Shown here: positions 24,962 through 32,541 of the stretch, in pieces
Layout: each line of letters starts with the position of its first letter
Numbering within the stretch: position 1 is the stretch's first letter
Source of the DNA: Clostridia bacterium
GTDB taxonomy: Bacteria; Bacillota; Clostridia; Christensenellales; CAG-138
Assembly (NCBI GenBank): GCA_030526425.1
Contig: JAUNCT010000017.1
Coordinates: 1 to 49,674, forward strand
Length of the DNA stretch: 49,674 bases
Direction: 5' to 3'
Notes under the pieces: model-generated
The model's database searches: none
What the model was told of the DNA's origin: nothing
Seen by the model: only the letters and a program-made list of their open reading frames with translations
Position numbers and translations under genes: made by a program

Positions 24962-26131
24962 ATGGAACGACACGAATTCAGAATGCCCGACTATTACCCG
25001 GGCTTTGCTTGCAAAATGGGGGCCTGCCGCAACGCCTGCTGCACGGGCTGGCCCGTTTCCCTTTCCCTTGCCGATTATTTCCGCATCACGGGGGCGGAAT
25101 GCAGCGCGGAACTGCGCGAAAAGATCGACCGCGGCGTGCAGACGGTACTCGAACCCACGCCCGAACGCTATGCGTCGATGCGCCACGATTATTCCGGCAA
25201 CTGTTACCTGCGGATGGAAGACGGGCGCTGCGCGCTCCATGCGCAGCTCGGCGAAAATGTGCTGGCGGATGTCTGCCGACTGTACCCGCGGGGCGTGCGC
25301 AAGGAAGCGGACGGGCTCGAGATCTCCTGCGCGAACAGCTGCGAGGCGGTGATCGAAGCCTTTCTCGAACGGGAAGCACCGCTGACCTTTCTCACCCGCA
25401 CCGAAGAACTGCGCCTGCCGCCGCATGCGGAGCGCAAGGTGTTTTTCGAAACCCACGGTCACCAGTGGGAAGTGCGGCATTCGCTCATCCGCACCATGCA
25501 GGACAGGACGATGTCCATTCCGGAACGCCTCGCCGCGCTGAAGGCACGGCTCGAAGAACTGACCCGAGCGATGGAAAGCGGCGAAGAAGCCGTGCTCGGC
25601 TGGCTGAACGCACCCCGGACCGGTACCCCGGAACGGAACGCGGCGATCGACCGGGAAAGCATGCGGCGCGGGCTTGCGCTGGCGGAAAGGTTCATCGAGC
25701 GGCTGGACGAGCGCAGCGATGCCGTGCGCGCCTACGGAGAAACGGCACTTGGGGTTTTCGGTTCTGCGGATGAAAACGCGTTGGAACGGTACCTCGCGGC
25801 GGAACGGAAGTTCGAAGCCGCGTTGCCTCTGTGGGAGACCGTGTTCGAGCACATGCTCGTGAACCACATGTTCTTCATCTGCTTCCCCTTCGAAGACCGC
25901 CCGGAGGATCTCAAAAACGAGTTCACCGCGCTGTGCGTGGTCTATTCCCTGCTGCGCTTCCTTGCGGTGGGCAACGCCGAAGCCTGCACGAGCTCCCGGG
26001 ATTTTGCGGACCTGTTTGCCGCGGTGTTCCGCCTCGTCGAGCATACCTCGTTCGATATCCTTTCCGTGCGCCTGCTCGAAGAACTCGGCGCGGTGCACGA
26101 CGCGGGTGCGGACCCGCTCCTTTCCCTATGA
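24962..26131 (+). CDS. FliB-like (lysine-N-methylase family) cysteine-rich protein
   Basis: A 389-residue cytosolic protein resembling FliB, the enzyme family reported to methylate lysines of flagellin. The N-terminal third has a cysteine cluster: CKMGACRNACCTGW, then CYLRMEDGRCALHAQ, CRLYPRGVR and SCANSCEAV, a pattern suggesting an iron-sulfur or zinc site. The rest is mostly helical and unremarkable. The ATG at 24962 is used; the upstream frame has no match and the SD is weak (AGAGAAG). No flagellin or flagellar gene is nearby, so another protein substrate is possible. It has its own promoter and a shared terminator. Confidence 0.65.
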   Translation: MERHEFRMPDYYPGFACKMGACRNACCTGWPVSLSLADYFRITGAECSAELREKIDRGVQTVLEPTPERYASMRHDYSGNCYLRMEDGRCALHAQLGENVLADVCRLYPRGVRKEADGLEISCANSCEAVIEAFLEREAPLTFLTRTEELRLPPHAERKVFFETHGHQWEVRHSLIRTMQDRTMSIPERLAALKARLEELTRAMESGEEAVLGWLNAPRTGTPERNAAIDRESMRRGLALAERFIERLDERSDAVRAYGETALGVFGSADENALERYLAAERKFEAALPLWETVFEHMLVNHMFFICFPFEDRPEDLKNEFTALCVVYSLLRFLAVGNAEACTSSRDFADLFAAVFRLVEHTSFDILSVRLLEELGAVHDAGADPLLSL

Positions 26132-26135
26132 ACGC

Positions 26136-26168
26136 AAAAAAAAGCTGTCCTTGCGGGCAGCTTTTTTG
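26136..26168. terminator. Bidirectional terminator
   Basis: AAAAAAGCTGTCC and GGGCAGCTTTTTT pair across TTGC between the convergent FliB-like and sensor-kinase genes. A-rich and T-rich arms suit both directions. Confidence 0.9.
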
Positions 26169-26177
26169 TTTGGGATG

Positions 26178-28946
26178 TTACCTGCCGACGATCTTCGCGA
26201 TGACCTTCATCAGCAGCGCAAGGTCGATGGGCTTCGGCACGAAATCGTTCATCCCGCTTTCGAGGGCTTTCTGCTTGTCCTCTTCGAAGGCGTTCGCCGT
26301 CATGGCGACGATCGGGATGCGCGCTTTCTTCGGGTCGTTCAGGGCGCGGATGCGGCGGGTCGTTTCGTAACCGTCGAGGTTCGGCATCTGCACGTCCATC
26401 AGAATGAAATCGTAGGTGCCGGGGGCGGACTTCGTCAGCAGGTCGAGGCAAATGACGCCGTCTTCCGCATGGTCGACGGTCACGCCCGAATCCTTCAGCA
26501 GGGCGATGGCGATCTCGGCGTTGAGGGCGTTGTCTTCCGCGAGCAGGATCCTGCGGCCGGTCAGGTCGACGGTCGCCTCCTCCGCCTTCTTCTTCGAGAG
26601 GTATTGTTCGGGGTCGTCGCAGACGCGCAGCGTGAAGGTCACGGTGAAGCGGCTGCCTTTTCCGGTCTCGCTTTCGACGACGATCTTGCCGCCGAGCAGG
26701 TCGACGAGCTTTTTCACGATGGAAAGACCGAGCCCCGTGCCGTTGATCTTGCTTTCGGTGGTGCTCTGTTCGCGCGTGAACGAATCGAACAGGTGCTGCT
26801 GGAATTCCTTGCTCATGCCGATGCCGTTGTCGGCAACGGTCATCACATAGGTGGCGAAGCCCGGCTTTTCACAGGGCATCTCCTTCACGAACACGCGCAC
26901 GGTGCCGTATTCCGGCGTGTACTTGATCGCGTTCGAAACGAGGTTGATGACGATCTGGCTCACCTTGGCGCGGTCGGCAAACACGTAGGGGTGCTTGATC
27001 TCGACTTCCTCGGTGAAGTGCATGTTCTTTTTCGCGATGTCGTTGCGGAACATCTCGTCGAGACCGATGCCGTCCGAGATCGGGAAGAAGGTCTCGTCGA
27101 TGGTCATCTTGCCGCTGTCGATGCGCGCCATGTCGAGCACGTCGTTGATGATGGACAGCAGGTATTCGCCGGAGCTGCGGATCTTGCCGATGTAATCGTT
27201 CGTGTCCTGCGCTTCGAATTCGCGCTCGAGCAGCATCGCGTAGCCGAGGATCGCATTCATCGGCGTGCGGATATCGTGCGACATGTTGCTGAGGAACACC
27301 GTTTTCGCTTCGTTCGCGCGGTTCGCGTCGGCGAGCGCCTTGGTGAGCTTGCGGCGGTTGCGCATGAGGAACAGCACGAGCACGGCGAACACCGCGAGCA
27401 CCGTGCCGAGCGCGGTGATGACCGTCCAGGCGTTTTGACGGATGAAAGCCGCGAGGTTCATTCCTCCCTCATCGGCGCTTTCCGCGAGGACCATGCCGTT
27501 CAGCGAAACAGAGGAACGCGAGATGGCTTTGTTGAAGATCGTCACCGCGCGGCGGTTGAGCTTCGAACCCGTGAGGCAGATCTCGGTGCGGTTGGTGAAT
27601 TCCGCAAAGGAGAGGTTCTCCATCAGCGGGTCGGTCTTGTAAACGTTGATGCGCGCCGAGGGGATGAGCACGCCGCCCGCTTCCTCGCGGCTGACGGCAC
27701 GCATGCCTTCGTACACGTCGGCGTATTCCTTCGTCGGGGAATCCGGGAACAGCACGTTGACCATGTCCGGCGTGAAGATACCCGACTGCGAGGTCGCGAT
27801 GACGGGGTTGCGGTCGCTCAGACCCTTTTTGTAGATCATGACGGGCGTCGTCTGCAGGATCGCATCCGACAGCACGCGGTCGCCGAGCTCCGTGAGGTAC
27901 AGGTCCCCCGCGACGGGTCCGTACAGGTCGATCTTGTTTTCCGTCAGGGCGCAGTCCATCTCACACATGTCCTTGTAGGTTGTGAGCGCGACGGTCACGC
28001 CGTAGTCGTTTTTCAGCGAGTCGATGAGCGCCGTGACGACGCCGGCGGTCTCGCCGTTGCGGATGCCGGAGAACGGCAGATAGTCTTCGAGGATGCCGAG
28101 GCGGATGGTGTTGTCATGCGCTGCGAGCCATTCGAGCTCTTCGGCGTTGAGCGTCCAGCCCGTTGCGGCCTTGTACTCATACTTCTGCGTGAGCATCGTG
28201 TTGTAGTCGGTCTCCGCGCTCTGGATCTCGAACAGCGCCGCGTTCAGCTCTTCCAAAAGGTCGGGGCGGCCGTTCGAGACGACGAAGTAATAATCCGAGC
28301 TGCCGATGCCGATGACCACGCGGTAACCGTATTCGGGCGAAAGGTCGGGTGCGGTGAAGGTGTCGATCTCACCCGCGTCGATCTTTTCCATCATTTCCGC
28401 AAAGCCCGAACAGCCGACGAGCGTCGCTTCGATTTGGTTCGCTTCGAGCCATTCCTTCAGAAGGCTCTCCTGAAAGCTGTTTGACGTGACGCCGATGCGG
28501 CAGCCGTTCAGCGCCTTGAGGTCGCCCGTGAGCAGCGCCGGGTGGTTCACATCGGTGTGCAGCCAGTAAACGTCCTTGCCCTGCGTATAGGTCGAAAACA
28601 GCATCTGCGAGGCGCGCTCCTGCGTGTAGGAGACGTTGCCGAACAGGTCGATCTCACCGTCGATGAGCTGCTGCAGACAGTCCTTGAAGGTGCCGTAGAC
28701 GTATTCGTACTTCCACCCCGTGATGTAGGAGATCTTCTGCAGGTATTCGTAACCCGCGCCGCGCTTGTATTCGCCGGGACCTCCCTCCTCGTAGTTCTTC
28801 GCGCTCACGTAGCCGATGCGCACGGTTTTCTGCGCGGTTTGCGCTTCTTCGGCAAGGGTCGCCGAAAACGCACCGAACAGGAGCACGGCGCAAAGCGCCA
28901 AAGCGAAGAGGCGCGTGAGGGTGGGATGTGGTTTGATTCGCAGCAT
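26178..28946 (-). CDS. BvgS-type hybrid sensor histidine kinase
   Basis: A 922-residue membrane sensor. It has a signal peptide (about 1-31), then two extracytoplasmic substrate-binding (SBP_bac_3) domains at about 40-270 and 290-510, starting TVRIGYVSAKNYE and TIRLGILEDYLPFSG. One membrane segment (AWTVITALGTVLAVFAVLVLF) follows. The HisKA domain has the phospho-acceptor His in FLSNMSHDIRTPMNA, and the ATPase has N (LVSNAIKYTP), G1 (DNGIGMS) and G2 (GTGLGLSIVKKL) boxes. The C-terminal receiver domain has Asp in FILMDVQMPNLDGYE. The ligand is probably an amino acid or small solute, unknown. There is no separate response regulator or HPt domain. SD CGGAGGAAC precedes the ATG. Confidence 0.93.
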   Translation of the reverse strand: MLRIKPHPTLTRLFALALCAVLLFGAFSATLAEEAQTAQKTVRIGYVSAKNYEEGGPGEYKRGAGYEYLQKISYITGWKYEYVYGTFKDCLQQLIDGEIDLFGNVSYTQERASQMLFSTYTQGKDVYWLHTDVNHPALLTGDLKALNGCRIGVTSNSFQESLLKEWLEANQIEATLVGCSGFAEMMEKIDAGEIDTFTAPDLSPEYGYRVVIGIGSSDYYFVVSNGRPDLLEELNAALFEIQSAETDYNTMLTQKYEYKAATGWTLNAEELEWLAAHDNTIRLGILEDYLPFSGIRNGETAGVVTALIDSLKNDYGVTVALTTYKDMCEMDCALTENKIDLYGPVAGDLYLTELGDRVLSDAILQTTPVMIYKKGLSDRNPVIATSQSGIFTPDMVNVLFPDSPTKEYADVYEGMRAVSREEAGGVLIPSARINVYKTDPLMENLSFAEFTNRTEICLTGSKLNRRAVTIFNKAISRSSVSLNGMVLAESADEGGMNLAAFIRQNAWTVITALGTVLAVFAVLVLFLMRNRRKLTKALADANRANEAKTVFLSNMSHDIRTPMNAILGYAMLLEREFEAQDTNDYIGKIRSSGEYLLSIINDVLDMARIDSGKMTIDETFFPISDGIGLDEMFRNDIAKKNMHFTEEVEIKHPYVFADRAKVSQIVINLVSNAIKYTPEYGTVRVFVKEMPCEKPGFATYVMTVADNGIGMSKEFQQHLFDSFTREQSTTESKINGTGLGLSIVKKLVDLLGGKIVVESETGKGSRFTVTFTLRVCDDPEQYLSKKKAEEATVDLTGRRILLAEDNALNAEIAIALLKDSGVTVDHAEDGVICLDLLTKSAPGTYDFILMDVQMPNLDGYETTRRIRALNDPKKARIPIVAMTANAFEEDKQKALESGMNDFVPKPIDLALLMKVIAKIVGR

Positions 28947-29018
28947 GGATGTTCCTCCGGTTGAACGCCCCGCGGGGCCGAGTGACATCGCACCGTGCCG
29001 AAGAGTACGGAAAACGTA

Positions 29019-29028
29019 CCCCCCCCCC
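29019..29028. repeat. Ten-cytosine homopolymer in the kinase leader
   Basis: Ten consecutive C on the plus strand, G on the transcribed minus-strand message. It lies about 75 bases upstream of the kinase ATG and overlaps the edge of the palindrome at 29027-29042. Confidence 0.9.
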
Positions 29029-29042
29029 GCAAAATTTTGCGG
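29027..29042. promoter_or_regulatory. Perfect 16-bp palindrome CCGCAAAATTTTGCGG
   Basis: A dyad with no spacer, located about 30 bp downstream of the kinase -10 element. It is an operator candidate. Confidence 0.55.
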
Positions 29043-29072
29043 ACGACGGACATAGTACTTGGATACTTCACC

Positions 29073-29102
29073 ATTGTAGACCCGCGCATCCACGAAAAGC
29101 AA
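29073..29102 (-). promoter_or_regulatory. Candidate promoter of the sensor kinase
   Basis: Minus strand TTGCTT (29102-29097), 18-bp spacer, TACAAT (29078-29073). This gives a leader of about 120 bases. Confidence 0.5.
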
Positions 29103-29299
29103 GCAATTTGTCAATTTTGCGATTGAAAAATTCGATATTCGGCGGTATCGGGCGGCGCAAAGCACGAAAAAGCGGAAATTCCGCTCCCGAAAGGCGTCCG
29201 GAAGGGCGGTTTTTCGTTACCGCATGTTCACAATGCGCGGCTTTCCGCATTCGGCCGTTCCATGGTAATATGGTACAAAAGAACCATCCGAGGTGTTGT

Positions 29300-30463
29300 A
29301 TGAAACGCATCCTTTCGGCGCTTGCCGCTGCGATCGCCCTGCTCTTCCCCTTGCTTTGTCTGGGAGAACCCGCACCCGCGGCGGAGACCGCGCTGTTTGC
29401 CGTTTCCGCGGGGAAAGCCGACGCGCTGATCCTCAAGACCGCTGACAAGGCGTTCCTGATCGACGCGGGCTACGCGCGCTCCCGCGGGAAGATCCTGTAT
29501 GCGATGGAGCTGCTCGGCATCACGGGGTTCGACGGCGCGGTCCTCACCCATAACGACCGCGACCATGCGGAAGGGCTCGAGTGGCTTTCCGAAAGCGATA
29601 TCCCCGTCGGCACGTGGTACGCCTCGGCGTATTATACCGGTATCAAGAAGGAATCCAAGCACCCTGCCGTTGCGGCGGCCGCGAACCGCGGACAAAGCGT
29701 CGTTTGGCTCCGGCGGGGCGATGCGCTCCCTCTCGGGGACGCTGTTCTGCGGGTGCTCGCGCCCGAGACGCTCTTCACCGATAAGGACGACAACAACTCT
29801 CTCGTGCTCATGCTCGAAACGCCGCACGGCAGGATACTGCTCGCGGGCGATATGGAATACCCCGAAGAGGATGTGCTCCTCGCTTCCGGACAGGACCTCA
29901 AGTGCGATGTGCTGAAGGTCCCGAACCATGCGGACGACGATACCGCGAGCGCGGCGTTCCTTGCCGCGTGCGCCCCGAAGTTCGCGGTGATCACGACGGA
30001 TTCCGTCGAAAAGCCGGGCACGCCCGACCCGTATCTCATGGAGCGGCTGTACGACACCGGCGCAACGGTGCTCGAAACGCAGGATGCCGAGGGCGGGGTG
30101 CTCGTGACGATGGGCGCGGAAGGCATCCGCACGGAGCTGATCGGTCTGCCCGAAACCGCGGAACACATCACAGTGGCGGCAACGGATTCGGAACGGGATC
30201 TCATCACCTTGAAAAACGCGGGTGGTTCCGCTGTGGACCTCGGCGGGTGGTACCTCATTCCCGACCGCAAGAACATTCTGTTCGTTATCCCGCAGGGGAC
30301 GGTGCTTGCCCCGGGGCAAAGCCTGACCGTGGGCGGCAGCAATGCGGATGCGGCGGCGGACCTTACGTGGAACGTGAAGCGCGTGCTGAACAAAAAGAAG
30401 GACGACGGCGTGACCCTGTACGACGCTTACGGCAACGCGGTCTCCTACCGCGCGGACCGTTGA
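29300..30463 (+). CDS. Secreted ComEC-like metallo-beta-lactamase-fold protein with lamin-tail-like domain
   Basis: A 387-residue exported protein. Signal peptide about 1-21 (ILSALAAAIALLFPLLCLGE). The hydrolase domain resembles the C-terminal domain of ComEC: FLIDAGYARS, then LTHNDRDHAEGLEWL (HxDxDH rather than the common HxHxDH), LLAGDMEYPEE and VLKVPNHADDD. A C-terminal domain at about 285-385 looks like a lamin-tail (LTD) fold: DLITLKNAGGSAVDLGGWYL, PQGTVLAPGQSLTVG and GVTLYDAYGNAV. A nuclease or phosphodiesterase acting on extracellular nucleic acid is a reasonable guess. SD GAGGTG precedes the ATG; the longer upstream frame crosses the promoter region. Confidence 0.82.
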   Translation: MKRILSALAAAIALLFPLLCLGEPAPAAETALFAVSAGKADALILKTADKAFLIDAGYARSRGKILYAMELLGITGFDGAVLTHNDRDHAEGLEWLSESDIPVGTWYASAYYTGIKKESKHPAVAAAANRGQSVVWLRRGDALPLGDAVLRVLAPETLFTDKDDNNSLVLMLETPHGRILLAGDMEYPEEDVLLASGQDLKCDVLKVPNHADDDTASAAFLAACAPKFAVITTDSVEKPGTPDPYLMERLYDTGATVLETQDAEGGVLVTMGAEGIRTELIGLPETAEHITVAATDSERDLITLKNAGGSAVDLGGWYLIPDRKNILFVIPQGTVLAPGQSLTVGGSNADAAADLTWNVKRVLNKKKDDGVTLYDAYGNAVSYRADR

Positions 30464-30478
30464 ACGGGAGGCGAAGCG

Positions 30479-31102
30479 ATGGAACGGAACACCGTGCATC
30501 GGGAAAACCAAGCGACGGTCGATACGGCGGTGCGCTGCAGTGAAGGGCGACCTCTGCCCGACTCCCGTTTCCGGGAACTGACGGAAGATCCGTTTTACCG
30601 CGTGCTGCGGGGGTATCCCGGTGTCGTCGTGGACTACGTGCTTTTGAAGGATTCAGTGCCTTACGCGGGGCTCGTTTCGCACCGTCGCGCGCTCGCCTTT
30701 GCGATGGACCGGATCAATGCGCGGAGACCGCAGGCGGAACCGTGGCGGTACGATGTGCGGCTTGCGACCGCAACGGCGGAAGATACGGCTGAATTGCTCG
30801 CGTGGCCCGAAGCGCCTTTGCCCGACAGCGTCACCGACGGCGGCGAGATCCCCTATTGGATGGCGTTTGCCCGCCCGCCCCATTGCGATGAAACCGCAGA
30901 CGAAGGTGCGAAGAGGGCCTTCGAAACCGTGAACGCGGCGTTGTTCCCGAAAGGGACGGATGCGCTGACCGCCGTGCGCTGGTCGACCGATTGGTCGGAT
31001 TATTTCGACGCCGGACACGAATGGTGGGGCACCGCCTGTGTGACCGTATACGATATCAAACTCGGGCGGTTCGCCGTGCTGCTCATGTCTTCGACGGACT
31101 GA
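30479..31102 (+). CDS. Conserved-looking protein of unknown function
   Basis: A 207-residue cytosolic protein with no recognised family, signal or membrane segment. It is rich in aromatic residues in its second half (WRYDV, EIPYWMAFARPPH, VRWSTDWSDYFDAGHEWWG), suggesting a compact alpha/beta domain. It starts 15 bases after the secreted hydrolase with SD GGGAGGCG, so the two are likely cotranscribed. Codon use resembles the neighbours. The reading frame looks genuine because of spacing, SD and length. Confidence 0.7.
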   Translation: MERNTVHRENQATVDTAVRCSEGRPLPDSRFRELTEDPFYRVLRGYPGVVVDYVLLKDSVPYAGLVSHRRALAFAMDRINARRPQAEPWRYDVRLATATAEDTAELLAWPEAPLPDSVTDGGEIPYWMAFARPPHCDETADEGAKRAFETVNAALFPKGTDALTAVRWSTDWSDYFDAGHEWWGTACVTVYDIKLGRFAVLLMSSTD

Positions 31103-31103
31103 A

Positions 31104-31116
31104 TGCGGTGACCGCA
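31104..31116. promoter_or_regulatory. Palindrome TGCGGTGACCGCA upstream of bcp
   Basis: A 6-1-6 perfect dyad starting two bases after the preceding stop codon and 47 bp before the bcp ATG. The one-base loop makes it more likely a protein site than an RNA hairpin. It does not match the known PerR box. Confidence 0.35.
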
Positions 31117-31162
31117 GAACAGAAACCATACAACCATTACCAAACTACGGAGGAAAACGAAC

Positions 31163-31621
31163 ATGTTGGCAGTTGGGACCAAAGCACCCGATTTCACCCT
31201 CAAGGATCAGAACGGCACCGAACACAGGCTTTCGGATTACCGCGGCAAGAAGGTCGTGCTCTACTTTTATCCGAAGGACAGCACGGCGGGCTGCACGAAG
31301 CAGGCCTGCGGTTTTTCCGAGCGCATCCCGCAGTTCAACGAACGCGGCGCGGTGGTGCTCGGCGTGAGTAAGGATTCCGTCGCGTCGCACAAGAAATTCG
31401 AGGAGAAGTACGGGCTCGCCTTCACCCTGCTTTCGGACCCGGAGCGCACGGTCATCGAAGCATACGACGTGTGGCACGAAAAGAAGATGGCGGGCAAGGT
31501 CTCCATGGGCGTGGTGCGCACGACCTACCTCATCGACGAGGAGGGCGTTATCGTCCGCGCGAACGACAAGGTCAAGGCGGCGGACGACCCCGAAAACACG
31601 CTCAAGGTGCTTTCCGAATGA
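31163..31621 (+). CDS. bcp: Thiol peroxidase, Bcp-type peroxiredoxin
   Basis: Reduces hydrogen peroxide and organic peroxides with electrons from thioredoxin. The 152-residue protein has APDFTLKDQNG, the peroxidatic Cys in YPKDSTAGCTKQAC with a second Cys five residues on (the C-x4-C two-cysteine Bcp form), and GVSKDSVASHKKF. SD GGAGG lies before the ATG. Its stop overlaps the yaaA start as ATGA, coupling two peroxide-defence proteins. Confidence 0.95.
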   Translation: MLAVGTKAPDFTLKDQNGTEHRLSDYRGKKVVLYFYPKDSTAGCTKQACGFSERIPQFNERGAVVLGVSKDSVASHKKFEEKYGLAFTLLSDPERTVIEAYDVWHEKKMAGKVSMGVVRTTYLIDEEGVIVRANDKVKAADDPENTLKVLSE

Positions 31622-32385
31622 AGATCATCCTCTCGCCCGCGAAGCAGATGACCGCCGACGCGGACGCGCTCGCGCCCACGGGCACGCCGCAATACATCGA
31701 AGAGGCGCGGGAAATCCTTTCGTGGCTGCGGTCGCTGTCCGAAAGCGCGCTGAAGGCCCTGTGGAATTGTAACGAACAAATTGCCGCACAAAACATTGAA
31801 AGACTGCAGAACGCGGACCTTTCGGCAAACCTCACCCCCGCCGTGCTGGCTTACGACGGCATCGCCTACAAGTACATGGCGCCCTCGGTGTTCGAGGACG
31901 GGCAGTTCGCTTATGTCGAAAAGAACCTGCGCATCCTGTCGGCGTTTTACGGCGTGCTGCGGGCGATGGACGGCATCGTTCCCTACCGCCTCGAGATGCA
32001 GGCGAAGGGCGTGCCCGCGGGTGCGAAGAACCTGTATGCTTTCTGGGGGCGCAAGCTGTACGACGCCGTGCGCGTCGAGAGCGGCGTGATCGTGAACCTC
32101 GCCTCGAAGGAGTATTCGAAGTGCATCACCCCCTACCTTTCGCCCTGTGACCGCATGATCACCGCGGAATTTCTCGAGCGCGGTGCGAACGGCAAGCTCG
32201 TGACCAAGGCGACCTACGCCAAGATGGCGCGCGGTGAGATGGTGCGTTACCTTGCGGAGCGCAACGCAGAGGATCCCGAGGAACTCAAGGGCTTCGACCG
32301 CCTCGGTTATGTTTACCGCGATGACCTTTCGGACGATGCGAACTTCGTGTTCGAGCGCATCGCGGATGCGGGCGCGAAGGCATAA
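31618..32385 (+). CDS. yaaA: Peroxide stress protein YaaA
   Basis: YaaA (DUF328) lowers intracellular unincorporated iron and protects DNA from hydrogen peroxide in E. coli. The 255-residue protein shows the family start MKIILSPAKQM, then VLAYDGIAYKYM, LRILSAFYGVLRAMDGIVPYRLEM, NLYAFWG and VVNLASKEYSK-like (VIVNLASKEYSKCI). The ATG at 31618 overlaps the bcp stop. A longer upstream frame is a shadow of bcp. Shared operon with bcp fits an oxidative-stress role. Confidence 0.95.
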   Translation: MKIILSPAKQMTADADALAPTGTPQYIEEAREILSWLRSLSESALKALWNCNEQIAAQNIERLQNADLSANLTPAVLAYDGIAYKYMAPSVFEDGQFAYVEKNLRILSAFYGVLRAMDGIVPYRLEMQAKGVPAGAKNLYAFWGRKLYDAVRVESGVIVNLASKEYSKCITPYLSPCDRMITAEFLERGANGKLVTKATYAKMARGEMVRYLAERNAEDPEELKGFDRLGYVYRDDLSDDANFVFERIADAGAKA

Positions 32386-32431
32386 GGAAAAGGCGTCACG
32401 CCGGCGCATGCGAACTGTTGGAAAATGAATT

Positions 32432-32474
32432 CACCCCCGGGCGGAAGCGTTTGACTTTGCCCGGGGGTGTTTTG
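32432..32474 (+). terminator. Terminator of bcp-yaaA
   Basis: An 11-bp GC-rich stem (CACCCCCGGGC with GCCCGGGGGTG), a 16-base loop and TTTTGTT. Confidence 0.9.
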
Positions 32475-32541
32475 TTGTGTGATTGCGGATACTTCGGATG
32501 CAATGCGCAACGCCGGCGATACGGAATCGCGGTCCGCTTTC

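Larger units (their letters stand above)
28947..29299. other. 353-bp divergent regulatory region
   Basis: This gap separates the sensor-kinase and secreted-hydrolase genes. It holds a promoter for the kinase (29073-29102), a 16-bp palindrome touching a 10-base C run (G run on the kinase mRNA), and a 7-1-7 palindrome AGCGGAA/TTCCGCT (29171-29185). A weak plus-strand promoter (TTTCCG, 18 bp, TAATAT) ends about 20 bases before the hydrolase start. No gene was found in it. Confidence 0.6.

Noticed and set aside
25962..28484. 840-codon plus-strand frame opposite the sensor kinase
   Set aside because: Composition is an Arg/Val/Asp/His-rich antisense translation of the kinase; no recognisable domain.
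29179..29215. Terminator-like GC arms with a T run before the secreted hydrolase
   Set aside because: Pairing is poor and no plus-strand gene lies upstream to terminate.
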